Source: Shimia_B sp039815465 (GTDB taxonomy: Bacteria; Pseudomonadota; Alphaproteobacteria; Rhodobacterales; Rhodobacteraceae). From it: a DNA stretch of 64,000 bases. The notes under the pieces are model-generated. The model saw nothing but the letters and a program-made list of their open reading frames with translations, searched no databases and was not told the DNA's origin. The translations under genes were made by a program, and so were the position numbers. Position 1 is the first letter of the stretch. Each line of letters begins with the position of its first letter. Shown in pieces: positions 50,010-58,414 of this stretch. The stretch covers positions 1 to 64,000 of the forward strand of contig JBCBZG010000007.1 of NCBI GenBank assembly GCA_039815465.1. Direction: 5' to 3'.

Positions 50010-51302
50010 TCATACAAAACGGCTCACATAATTCTCCAGCCGCTCCTGACGGCCAGACCGCGGCTCGGGCCCGGCCTCTGCCCCACGCACCCGCGCATGC
50101 AAAGTCTCCAGGTCCATCCCGCTCGGATCAAAGCTGTCCCACCCGGAATACCGCTCCGCCCGCATGGCCTCCAAACCGCCATCCTCGATCATCGCAGCCG
50201 CGGCCTTCAGCCCCCGCGCGCAGACATCCATGCCGCCCACATGGGCGAGCAACAGATCCTCCGGATCCAGCGACTGCCGCCGGAGCTTGGCGTCAAAGTT
50301 CGTGCCCCCGGTGGTGAACCCGCCAGCGCGCAACACCTCGTAATAGGCCAACGCGACCTCGCGCGGGTTGTCCGGGAACTGATCCGTGTCCCAGCCCGAC
50401 TGGTAGTCATTGCGGTTCATATCGATGGACCCAAAGATGCCCAAAGACGCCGCTAGGGCCAGCTCATGCTCGAATGAATGCCCAGCCAGGATCGCATGCC
50501 CCTGCTCGATATTCACCTGCACCTCACCCTCAACCCCGAACTCTTTCAGGAACCCGTAGACCGTGGCCACGTCGAAATCATACTGATGCTTGGTGGGTTC
50601 CTGCGGCTTGGGCTCGATCAGGATCGCTCCTTTGAACCCGATCTTGTGCTTATATTCCACAACACGTTGCAAGAACGCCCCGGCATGGGCGCGCTCGGCC
50701 TTCAGATCGGTGTTGAGCAGCGTTTCATACCCCTCGCGCCCACCCCAGAGCACGTAATTTTCCCCGCCGAGCTGATGCGTGGCATCCATGCAGGATTTCA
50801 CCGTCGCCGCCGCATAGGCGTAGAGCTCCGGGTCCGGGTTCGTCGCCGCCCCCGCCATGAAGCGCCGATTGGAAAACAGGTTCGCCGTCCCCCAAAGGAG
50901 CTTCACCCCCGTCTCCTGCATCTTTGCGGCGAAGACATCGCAGATTTCCTTCAACCGATCCTCGGACTCCGCGAACGTGGCCCCCTCGGGCCGCACATCA
51001 GCATCGTGGAAACAGAAATACGGCGCCCCAAGCCGGGTGAAGAGGTCAAACGCCACCTCCGCCTTCATCCGCGCCCCGTCCATATCGTCGCTGAACCAGG
51101 GACGCTCAAAAGTCTGCCCCCCAAACGGGTCGCCGCCGGGCCACGCAAAGGAGTGCCAGTACGCCACCGCGAAGCGCAGATGGTCCTTCATCCGCTTGCC
51201 GAGCACGAGCGCGTCGGGGTCGTAATGGCGGAACGCGAACTCGTTTTCTGTGTCCGGGCCTTCATAGCTCACGGGCGGGCAGGCGGCGAAAAAGTCAGTC
51301 AT
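50010..51302 (-). CDS. xylA: Xylose isomerase
   Basis: XylA converts D-xylose to D-xylulose. The 430-residue protein has the catalytic-His motif FCFHDADVRPEG, VLWGGREGYETLLNTDLK, EPKPQEPTKHQYDFD and SIDMNRNDYQSGWDTDQFP, which hold the two metal sites. It is preceded by xylB with a 4-base overlap, giving a two-gene leftward operon that lies within the photosynthesis cluster between pufX and idi. No xylose transporter or xylR is nearby. Confidence 0.97.
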   Translation of the reverse strand: MTDFFAACPPVSYEGPDTENEFAFRHYDPDALVLGKRMKDHLRFAVAYWHSFAWPGGDPFGGQTFERPWFSDDMDGARMKAEVAFDLFTRLGAPYFCFHDADVRPEGATFAESEDRLKEICDVFAAKMQETGVKLLWGTANLFSNRRFMAGAATNPDPELYAYAAATVKSCMDATHQLGGENYVLWGGREGYETLLNTDLKAERAHAGAFLQRVVEYKHKIGFKGAILIEPKPQEPTKHQYDFDVATVYGFLKEFGVEGEVQVNIEQGHAILAGHSFEHELALAASLGIFGSIDMNRNDYQSGWDTDQFPDNPREVALAYYEVLRAGGFTTGGTNFDAKLRRQSLDPEDLLLAHVGGMDVCARGLKAAAAMIEDGGLEAMRAERYSGWDSFDPSGMDLETLHARVRGAEAGPEPRSGRQERLENYVSRFV

Positions 51303-52729
51303 GGGATGTCCTTGAAGTGCTGGGCATGGCGGCGGTAGCGCGCATGGGCGTCTGTGAAGGCGCTGGAAAGCGCTGGGTTCGGGTCGATCACGCGGGCGAT
51401 TGTGGGCGGGGTGGCGAGGCTCGTGTCGCCAGTCGCAGCCATCATGCCGAGCCGTGCGGCGCCAAAGGCCGCGCCAACGCTGGCATCCTCAGGCAAGTGC
51501 AATGGCAGGTCGAGTGCGGTCGCCAAAGCTTCGAGCCAGTAGTCCGAGGCCGTGCCGCCCCCTGTGGCCAACAGATGGGTGATCTCCGTCCCGGTGGCGG
51601 CCAACGCGTCCCGGCAATCGGTGAGCGCAAAGGTCACGCCCTCCAGCACCGCTCGCGCCAGCGCAGCCCGGTCGCTCGCGTGCTCAATCCCGATCCAGGC
51701 CCCGCGGATCGCCGCATCGGCGAGCGGCGTCCGCTCCCCGCCGAGATAGGGCAGGAACATCCCCCGCCCCGGCGCCTGGAGCGGGCCCAACCCGCTCGTG
51801 AGCGCCGCCGCATCTGTTCCGAGCAACCCTGCCGCCCAGTTCAGCGCATCCGTGCAGGCCAGGATCACGCCCATCTGGTGCCAGGTCTCCGGTAAGGCGT
51901 GGCAAAACGTGTGGACGGCAGTCTCGGCATCCGGGCTGTAGCGCCCCGTGGCCGCAAAAAGCACGCCGGATGTGCCGAGCGACACGAAGCCTTGCCCAGG
52001 CTCCGTCACGCCGAGCCCCACGGCAGAGGCCGCATTGTCGCCCCCGCCACCCGCCACGGGCACGTGCGCCATGCCAAACCGCGTGGCCAGATCGGCGCGC
52101 AGCGTCCCAGACACCGCTGCACCCTCCACTAGTCGGGGCATGTGTTCCCGGCTGAGGCCGGACTTGGCCAGCAACCCATCGCTCCAATCCCGCGCCCCGG
52201 TGTCGAGCCAGCTTGTCCCCGCAGCATCCGACATCTCCGCCACATGCTCACCCGTCAGCCACAGACGCAGATAATCCTTCGGCAGCAGAACCTTGTGCAC
52301 GCGCTCAAACAACTCCGGCGACGTGTCGCGCAGCCAGGCGAGCTTAGGCGCGGTGAAGCCGGGAAACACGATGTTGCCGGTGATGCGCCGCCAATCGGGA
52401 TCGGCGTCCATCGCGGCCGCCTGCGCGGCGCTGCGGGTGTCGTTCCATAGGATGCAGGGTGCTAGCGGGCGATCATCGGCCCCAAGCATCGTCGCCCCGT
52501 GCATCTGACCAGACAGCCCAATGGCCTGCACCTGCGCACGGATGTCCGCGGGCAGCTCAGCCATCGCTGCCTCCGCCGCGCGAATCCAGCTATCGGCATC
52601 CTGCTCTGACCAGCCAGAGTGAGGACGCGTGACTGTCAGCGCCGCAGTGGCCTGCGCCACAACAGTCTGCGCTGCGTCAATGACGACAGCCTTCAACCCC
52701 GACGTCCCGAGATCGAGCCCCAAATACAT
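51299..52729 (-). CDS. xylB: Xylulokinase
   Basis: XylB phosphorylates D-xylulose to xylulose 5-phosphate. It is a 476-residue FGGY kinase with YLGLDLGTSGLKAVVIDAAQ, the SGQMHGATMLGADDRPL catalytic region, PVAGGGGDNAASAVGLGV and a C-terminal LLATGGGTASDYWLEALA. The ATG at 52729 has GGAGGAC upstream; the open frame extends 37 codons further without support. It is the first gene of xylBA. Xylulokinase of E. coli also phosphorylates 1-deoxyxylulose, which would feed the isoprenoid pathway beside idi, an inference from family knowledge. Confidence 0.95.
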   Translation of the reverse strand: MYLGLDLGTSGLKAVVIDAAQTVVAQATAALTVTRPHSGWSEQDADSWIRAAEAAMAELPADIRAQVQAIGLSGQMHGATMLGADDRPLAPCILWNDTRSAAQAAAMDADPDWRRITGNIVFPGFTAPKLAWLRDTSPELFERVHKVLLPKDYLRLWLTGEHVAEMSDAAGTSWLDTGARDWSDGLLAKSGLSREHMPRLVEGAAVSGTLRADLATRFGMAHVPVAGGGGDNAASAVGLGVTEPGQGFVSLGTSGVLFAATGRYSPDAETAVHTFCHALPETWHQMGVILACTDALNWAAGLLGTDAAALTSGLGPLQAPGRGMFLPYLGGERTPLADAAIRGAWIGIEHASDRAALARAVLEGVTFALTDCRDALAATGTEITHLLATGGGTASDYWLEALATALDLPLHLPEDASVGAAFGAARLGMMAATGDTSLATPPTIARVIDPNPALSSAFTDAHARYRRHAQHFKDIP

Positions 52730-52799
52730 AGCAGTCCTCCCACCCCGCAGCATCGCGATGATGAGCCGCTTGTAAAGCGTCAGGATACGTAAGTGCCCC

Positions 52800-52854
52800 G
52801 CGCGCGAAGCGCGCGCCCCCTCAAGCCCAAGCCAGCGCATGCTGGCGCAGGGGG
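52800..52854. terminator. Hairpins between idi and xylB
   Basis: Two stems follow the idi stop in minus-strand terms: GCGCGC-GAA-GCGCGC (52800-52814) and a composite hairpin CCCCCT...AGGGGG around GCCAGC-GCAT-GCTGGC (52816-52854). No T-run follows, but the location suggests termination of the ppaA-to-idi leftward transcripts ahead of xylB. Confidence 0.5.
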
Positions 52855-52921
52855 GGTGAGCGGTCGAACGCCATGCGTTCGAGAGAGACCGCGAACGGCG
52901 GGCCCGCCATTGCCAAAAGTG

Positions 52922-53452
52922 CTAGGCTTTGATCAGAGCGCCAAAAATCGCCTCGGAATGCTCAGCAAGGTAGATGCGGATCCACGGCGTGAACCGCTCG
53001 GGCCACCGCTCCACCTCCGCGCGCAGCTCATAGAGGTCGACCCAGCGTACCTCGGCCACCTCTTCGGGATTCAGATCCATCCGCAAATCCTGCGTCGCGG
53101 GCGCGATATAGATCTCGGCCACCTCATGCTCGATGAGGCCATTGCCCACCTCAGCCCGATACTCCACCCGATCACGGTGCGCGGGGAAGAGCCCGGTGAT
53201 CCCCAGCTCATCATAAAGCCGGCGCACCGCGCAATCCGCGGGGTCTTCATCCCACATCGGATGGGTGCAGCACGTATTCGCCCAAAGCCCAGGCGTATGG
53301 TACTTCGACAAAGCGCGCCGCTGCATCAGCACATTCATGCCGTCCATGACAAAGACGCTGACGGCTTTGTGCTTCAGCCCACGCTGATGCACCTCAAGCT
53401 TTTCGACAGGCGTCAACACGCCGTCCACCCAGGCCGGGATCATCTGCATCAC
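52922..53452 (-). CDS. idi: Isopentenyl-diphosphate delta-isomerase
   Basis: Type 1 Idi interconverts IPP and DMAPP for the carotenoid and phytyl chains. It is a 176-residue Nudix protein: LWANTCCTHPMWDEDPADCA carries the metal and catalytic Cys region, ALSKYHTPGLW precedes it, and ECAVRRL-type helix (CAVRRLYDELGI) follows. It overlaps bchP by 4 bases as the last gene of the leftward bchG-pucC-bchP-idi run. Its product helps supply crtE and bchP. Confidence 0.96.
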   Translation of the reverse strand: MMQMIPAWVDGVLTPVEKLEVHQRGLKHKAVSVFVMDGMNVLMQRRALSKYHTPGLWANTCCTHPMWDEDPADCAVRRLYDELGITGLFPAHRDRVEYRAEVGNGLIEHEVAEIYIAPATQDLRMDLNPEEVAEVRWVDLYELRAEVERWPERFTPWIRIYLAEHSEAIFGALIKA

Positions 53453-54633
53453 ACGTGCTCCGGTTTCACGAGACCAAGAAGATGGGTCATATTCTTAAAG
53501 CCGATCTTAATATGGGCGAGCGGGCGGGCCGCCACGAGCTTTTTGTTCATATAGGCCTCAAAGGTCAGGCGCTGCACGTCGACATCATGACACAGGGACA
53601 CGAACCGCTCCCGCCGCTCGTCGGACTTGTAGTAGGCATCCTGCATCGCGCCGAGCACTTTGAAGACGTTTTTGTGCTCTTTCATAAAGAGCTTGCGCGC
53701 CATGGCCAGATCCGCAGCCCGCCCCGTGGCCAGCACGGCTTCCACGGCGAGCGCCGCCACGCGGCCCCCCATCATGGCGTAATAAATCCCCTCGCCCGAG
53801 GATGGCGCGACAACGCCCGCAGCATCGCCCGCCAGCACAACATCGCGCCCATTGTCCCACTTATCCAAAGGTTTCAGGGGGATAGGCGCGCCCTCCTTCC
53901 GGATCGTCTCGCAATCGGTCAGGCCAGAGGCCGCGCGCAGATCGGCGGTCTTTTCCTTCAGATCAACCGACATATCCTCGGTCCCCATACCCACGCTGGC
54001 TGAATGCCCGTGGGGAAAGACCCAACCATAGAAGTCGGGCGAGATCGCCCCGTCATAGATCACATCGCAGCGCTCGGGATCGTATGAACCGATCTTACCC
54101 GGCGCCTTGATGATCTCATGATATGCGACAACATAGCGCCCTTTTCCGCCGTCCTTGACCTCCGCCGCTGCCACGCGGGACTTCGCGCCGTCCGCCCCGA
54201 TGATCATCTTGGTTTCCAGCGCCACTTCCTGCTTTTGCCGGTCGCGGAAAATCACGCGTGTCGTGTCCCCACGCTCCACCCGCAAGAAGGTGCCGGTGAA
54301 CCGCTCCGCCCCATGCTCTACCGCGCGGCAGCGCAGGAACTCGTCAAAATGCTCCCGGTCGACCATACCGACAAAGCCATTCTCGATTGGAATATCCACC
54401 GCCCGCTGCGTGGGGGAGATCATGCGCGCCGTGTTGATCTTGGCCACGAGCTGCGCGTCGGGGATATCAAAATCCTCGATCAGCCGCGGCGGGATTGCCC
54501 CACCGCAGGGCTTGATCCGTCCCGCGCGGTCGATCATCGCAACCTTGTGCCCTGCCCGTGCCAGATCATCGGCTGCCGTCGCACCGGAGGGCCCGCCGCC
54601 CACAACCACAACATCAAACTTTGTCAAAGACAT
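53449..54633 (-). CDS. bchP: Geranylgeranyl reductase BchP
   Basis: BchP reduces the geranylgeranyl tail of bacteriochlorophyll to phytyl with NADPH. A 394-residue flavoprotein with DVVVVGGGPSGATAADDLAR, the family sequence RIKPCGGAIPPRLIEDFD and a second FAD motif DVVLAGDAAGVVAPSSGEGI. It lies 3 bases after the pucC-like gene and overlaps idi by 4. Its gene order with bchG matches Rhodobacter. Confidence 0.97.
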   Translation of the reverse strand: MSLTKFDVVVVGGGPSGATAADDLARAGHKVAMIDRAGRIKPCGGAIPPRLIEDFDIPDAQLVAKINTARMISPTQRAVDIPIENGFVGMVDREHFDEFLRCRAVEHGAERFTGTFLRVERGDTTRVIFRDRQKQEVALETKMIIGADGAKSRVAAAEVKDGGKGRYVVAYHEIIKAPGKIGSYDPERCDVIYDGAISPDFYGWVFPHGHSASVGMGTEDMSVDLKEKTADLRAASGLTDCETIRKEGAPIPLKPLDKWDNGRDVVLAGDAAGVVAPSSGEGIYYAMMGGRVAALAVEAVLATGRAADLAMARKLFMKEHKNVFKVLGAMQDAYYKSDERRERFVSLCHDVDVQRLTFEAYMNKKLVAARPLAHIKIGFKNMTHLLGLVKPEHV

Positions 54634-54636
54634 CTC

Positions 54637-55902
54637 TTACTCTCCGGGTTGAAGCATCGGATCAGGGTTTGCTGTGGGGGTCGTGCGCAAAATGCGCAGC
54701 GCCACCAGCGCCGCCGCGCAAAACAGCGCGGCCTCTAAGGTGAACACAGTGGCGTAGGCGGCCGCGTCGGGCAGCACGAGCCGGATAAGGTCGAGCATCC
54801 CAGTGGCAATCAGCCCCGCCGCGCCCGCGGCCACGGCCTGCGCCGCGCCAAAGACGCCCATGCGCGTGCCGGTCGCGCCCTCGCGTTCTGAGCTCAGCAC
54901 CATCATGGACCCCACAGCGCCCACGACGAAGAGCCCGTTGCCGAACCCGAGCGCCACGGAGGCGGGGATAAGCGGCATCTGAAGCCCGAGCGCCATGAGC
55001 CCCGCGCTCGATATCACGCAACCCGCCACGGCCCAGGCGCGCAGCGTCCCGATCTTGAACGCGGAGAGCACGCCAGCCAGGATCATCCCAACGAGCGCTG
55101 CGCCGTCCTTGCCGCCCGACAGTTTGGTGGAATCCTCGGGGCTTAGCCCGTGAACATGGCCGGCGAAGGGCTCGAAAATCAGCTCGCTCAGGTAGAAGGC
55201 GAGGATGGACAGGAAGACAAACCCGGTGAACCGACGCGCGGCCCGGTCGGCCCAAGTCGCGCGCAGCGCGGGCCACAGCTCCGTATGTTCCGGGGCAGGG
55301 GCCGCGCCCAGTCTCCGTTCGACGCCCCAGGTCGCCACCACGCAAAGCAGCACCGCAATCGCGCCCACGACGCTGACCACCATGACGAGCCGCGGCGCGG
55401 AATAGGGTTCCAGCGCGACGCCCGTCCCGATGGAGGCGATGATCGCCCCGGCGATGAGGAACAGCCACGCAACGGTGGCCGCCGCGCCCTTGCCATGGCC
55501 GCTTGTGACCGTGGCGAGCAGCGCTAGGAACGATGTGCCTGCGGCCCCGATGCCGAGCCCCAGCGCCGCATAGGCTAAAATCCAGACGCTCAGCGCGAGC
55601 GCCGTGCTCGTTGCAGCAAGGTGGATCGCCCAAGCCGCTGCGACCATGGACAGCGCGACGAGCGCTATGCCACCCAGAATGAAGGGCGTCCGCCCCCCGC
55701 GCGCGTCCGACCGGTGCCCCCAAAAAGGCCGCGTCATCTGCACGCCGTAGTGCAGCGCGACCAGCAGCCCAGGCAGGATCGCTGGCAGCGCAAGCTCCAC
55801 CGTCATCAGGCGGTTGAACAGGTTCACCGGCAGCGCAGCCATCCCGCCGATGGCCATGTTCACGAGGCAGAGCCGCGCAATCGTGCCCCAACCGACCGTC
55901 AT
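54637..55902 (-). CDS. PucC/LhaA-like major facilitator (orf428 type)
   Basis: A 421-residue inner-membrane protein of the BCH2/PucC family of light-harvesting assembly and bacteriochlorophyll delivery factors, equivalent to orf428/bch2 between bchG and bchP in Rhodobacter. It has twelve hydrophobic helices and typical PucC segments (YGVQMTRPFWGHRSDARGGR and GAAGTSFLALLATVTSGHGK). Its start overlaps the bchG stop by 4 bases. The two other PucC-family genes (pucC, lhaA) are not in the window. Confidence 0.9.
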   Translation of the reverse strand: MTVGWGTIARLCLVNMAIGGMAALPVNLFNRLMTVELALPAILPGLLVALHYGVQMTRPFWGHRSDARGGRTPFILGGIALVALSMVAAAWAIHLAATSTALALSVWILAYAALGLGIGAAGTSFLALLATVTSGHGKGAAATVAWLFLIAGAIIASIGTGVALEPYSAPRLVMVVSVVGAIAVLLCVVATWGVERRLGAAPAPEHTELWPALRATWADRAARRFTGFVFLSILAFYLSELIFEPFAGHVHGLSPEDSTKLSGGKDGAALVGMILAGVLSAFKIGTLRAWAVAGCVISSAGLMALGLQMPLIPASVALGFGNGLFVVGAVGSMMVLSSEREGATGTRMGVFGAAQAVAAGAAGLIATGMLDLIRLVLPDAAAYATVFTLEAALFCAAALVALRILRTTPTANPDPMLQPGE

Positions 55903-56801
55903 GCTCCCATACCTCGCAGGGCCACGGCTGCGATCATCATGCCGGTGACGTAAGCGCCCACGCCCGGGCCATTGTACCAGGGCGCTTTTTCCTTTGGGTC
56001 CTTGAGCATGACGCCCATCGCCCAGACCTGAACGCCCAGCAGCGCTGCAACCGCTACCGCCTGCCAGACCTGTCCCCAGATCAGCAGCAGCCCAATCACC
56101 GCAATCTGTGTCACCAGCATCACCGCGCAGGCCGTCAACGCCGCGCGGCGCGGGCCCAAAGTAACGGGGAGGGAGTTAACGCCCATCTGGCGATCCCCTT
56201 CCAACGCTTTGAAATCGTTGAGTGTCATGATGCCGTGGGCGCCCAGGCCATAGAGGATCGCGACCAGCACGACCTCCCACCGTGGCAGGCCCGCAACCAT
56301 CACAGCTGCGCCCGTGAACCAGGGCAGCGTCTCATAGCTGAGCCCCACGAGCCCCGGCCCCCACCAACCCGACCGCTTCATGCGGATGGGTTCAACGGAA
56401 TAGGCCCAGGCCGCGAGCACGGCGAGCACGGTCGCGCCAAAGCCCCAGGGACCCAACTGCCAGCCGAGAGCGAGCGACAAGACCGACATCGCCAGGGCGA
56501 TCCACAGGCCCCAACGGCCCGGGATGCGCCCGGACGGGATGGGGCGGTCTGGTTCGTTGATGGCGTCGACGTGGCGGTCGCACCAGTCATTGGCCGCCTG
56601 GCTCATGCCGCAGGTGATTGGACCGGCCAAAACGATGCCCAAAAGCGCAAGTGCCCAGGCCTCCGACAGGCCCACACCCGAGGAGACAACCCCGCAGAGA
56701 TAGGCCCACATCGGTGGGAACCAGGTGATCGGCTTTATCAACCGGAGCGCCGCCGAAGGCTCCGGGAATCGCCGTGAGTGTACAGCGGATGCAACGGACA
56801 T
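55899..56801 (-). CDS. bchG: Bacteriochlorophyll synthase
   Basis: BchG esterifies bacteriochlorophyllide a with geranylgeranyl or phytyl diphosphate. A 300-residue UbiA-type polytopic prenyltransferase with the substrate motif NDWCDRHVDAINEPDRPIPS near residue 65 and a second conserved TLNDFKALEGDRQMGVNSLP near residue 190. The start MSVASAV agrees with relatives, and no Shine-Dalgarno is present. A PpsR site ends two bases upstream of the start codon, an unusual place. The next upstream leftward gene, ppsR, ends 165 bases away. Confidence 0.95.
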   Translation of the reverse strand: MSVASAVHSRRFPEPSAALRLIKPITWFPPMWAYLCGVVSSGVGLSEAWALALLGIVLAGPITCGMSQAANDWCDRHVDAINEPDRPIPSGRIPGRWGLWIALAMSVLSLALGWQLGPWGFGATVLAVLAAWAYSVEPIRMKRSGWWGPGLVGLSYETLPWFTGAAVMVAGLPRWEVVLVAILYGLGAHGIMTLNDFKALEGDRQMGVNSLPVTLGPRRAALTACAVMLVTQIAVIGLLLIWGQVWQAVAVAALLGVQVWAMGVMLKDPKEKAPWYNGPGVGAYVTGMMIAAVALRGMGA

Positions 56802-56803
56802 AC

Positions 56804-56821
56804 TGTAAACTATACTGGACA
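56804..56821. promoter_or_regulatory. PpsR/CrtJ site TGT-N12-ACA (bchG)
   Basis: An exact TGTAAACTATACTGGACA beginning only 2 bases from the bchG start codon, where the ribosome-binding site would be expected. Binding there would block transcription initiation or the very first transcribed bases. Confidence 0.8.
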
Positions 56822-56877
56822 GTTTCAGCCTGACAAGCCCTGCAATGTCGCAGGGCTCACGCCGGATAGGGCGCGGC

Positions 56878-56924
56878 CCAAGACTTTCTCAAAAAGTCTT
56901 GGCAAATTCCTTTGCAAGGAATTT
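56878..56924. terminator. Tandem double hairpin downstream of ppsR
   Basis: CCAAGACTTT/AAAGTCTTGG (56878-56902) and AAATTCCTT/AAGGAATTT (56904-56924) are two adjacent stems of 10 and 9 bp, the same pattern as the tspO/crtC pair. They lie 43 bases after the ppsR stop on the minus strand. An additional AGCCCTGC/GCAGGGCT hairpin is at 56836-56857. Confidence 0.7.
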
Positions 56925-56966
56925 CAGCACGTTGCGGGGCGCGTAGGGTAAACCTGACGGTCCGGT

Positions 56967-58361
56967 CTAGCTTTCACGGGTAAGCAGGCCGTATTTCCGC
57001 AGTTTCACGTAAAGCGACTGGCGCGACAGGCCGAGCATTTCTGCTGCCGCAACACGGTTGTTGCGTGTCAGCTCGACGGCGGTCTCGATGCACATCTTTT
57101 CGACCACATCGGTGGTCTCCGACACGATGTCTTTGAGAGATGCGGACCCCACAAGCTCCATGATGGAGCGCATGGCGTCCTCGCCCACGGCCACGCCGGG
57201 TTTGCGCACGGCCTCCACCCGCGACGCATCGCGGATCACAAAGACGTAGGACGGGTGCGCGCGGTCATCGAGGTAGGTGACCGAAATCTCTACACTGACC
57301 GAGGTGCCGTATTCGCCCGCCAGCTTTGTCGCGTACATGCGCATCTGCCCCGCGCGGGCGGCATTTTCGAGCAGGACTTTCAGATCCACCGCGCCCCGTG
57401 CCAGGAATTCCCCGAGCGAACGGTTTTTGACGTTCGTCAGATGCGACGCGTCGGCGAGGTTGAGGAAGCTTTCATTGGCGGATCGCACGATGCCGCTGGC
57501 ATCCGTGAACACAATGGCGTCCACACCTTCCTGATAGAGCGCCGACAGGTTCTCGCCCAGCTCATCGCTGATGGGTTCGCCCTTGGCGGCGTCATCGAGC
57601 CGGCACAGGAGCAACCGTTCCCCAGAGGCGCGGAAAAGCGTTGGGAGCACCGAAAGCTCCTTACCCGACCGCCGCCCTTGCAGCGTCACGGGTCTGCGGT
57701 CGCTGGCGATGGCCGCGTTCATCAGGCTTTCGAGGAATTCGCCGCGGCGACGCCCCTCAAACTCCTGCGCGAAGGCGTGGCCAGTGATGTCATCACGCTT
57801 TCCGCCGAGCATTTTTGCAGCAGATGCGTTGAGATCGACGACCCGTCCATTGCCCACTTGGACAAAAACCAGTGCCTCCGACGAGCTGTCCATGAGCACG
57901 CGGTAGCGTGTGTCAAATTCACGCTGCGCCTCGTAATCCCGTTCGAGCGCAATTTGCGCTTTCACCAGCTGTTGTTGCATTTCCGCGATCGGACGCAGGT
58001 CGCGCCCCAGCATCAAAAGCGCCCCATCGGGAGCGATTCGGTGGAATGTGTAGCGAATGGGGAATTCCCAGATGCCGCCATCCTCGTGGTTCAGCTCCAC
58101 CGGGCGGCCGGGTTTTCCGCTTTCAAGCTGCGTGAGCTTGGCGTCGAGTTTTGGCACGCTTTCTGGTGTCAGGAAGTCGCGCAGATTGCGGCCCTCCCAG
58201 TGCTCCAGCCCGCCAAAGGCCTTGCTTTCGGGATTGACCAAAACCGTGAGGATTGCGCCGTCGTCAGAGATCACCAGCGACAAATCGGAGGCGGATGAAA
58301 TGATGCTGCCCAAGATTTCTGGAGCGATCAAAGGGATCGCGCCGGTGGACCAGTATTTCAT
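56967..58361 (-). CDS. ppsR: PpsR/CrtJ photosynthesis repressor
   Basis: PpsR represses bch, crt and other pigment genes at TGT-N12-ACA sites under oxygen. The protein starts MKYWSTGAIPLIAPEILGSI, which gives 464 residues, the length of R. sphaeroides PpsR. It holds PAS-like domains and ends in a Fis-type helix-turn-helix (NNRVAAAEMLGLSRQSLYVK). The two redox cysteines fall at residues 253 and 424 (LLLCRLDD and VVEKMCIET), the latter exactly at the known position. A longer frame to 58469 overlaps ppaA and is not favoured. ppaA lies 53 bases upstream. Confidence 0.94.
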   Translation of the reverse strand: MKYWSTGAIPLIAPEILGSIISSASDLSLVISDDGAILTVLVNPESKAFGGLEHWEGRNLRDFLTPESVPKLDAKLTQLESGKPGRPVELNHEDGGIWEFPIRYTFHRIAPDGALLMLGRDLRPIAEMQQQLVKAQIALERDYEAQREFDTRYRVLMDSSSEALVFVQVGNGRVVDLNASAAKMLGGKRDDITGHAFAQEFEGRRRGEFLESLMNAAIASDRRPVTLQGRRSGKELSVLPTLFRASGERLLLCRLDDAAKGEPISDELGENLSALYQEGVDAIVFTDASGIVRSANESFLNLADASHLTNVKNRSLGEFLARGAVDLKVLLENAARAGQMRMYATKLAGEYGTSVSVEISVTYLDDRAHPSYVFVIRDASRVEAVRKPGVAVGEDAMRSIMELVGSASLKDIVSETTDVVEKMCIETAVELTRNNRVAAAEMLGLSRQSLYVKLRKYGLLTRES

Positions 58362-58414
58362 CCCACGCGACGTCACGGGTCCGAACTCCACACCACTTTC
58401 GTCTTCATCGCCGT

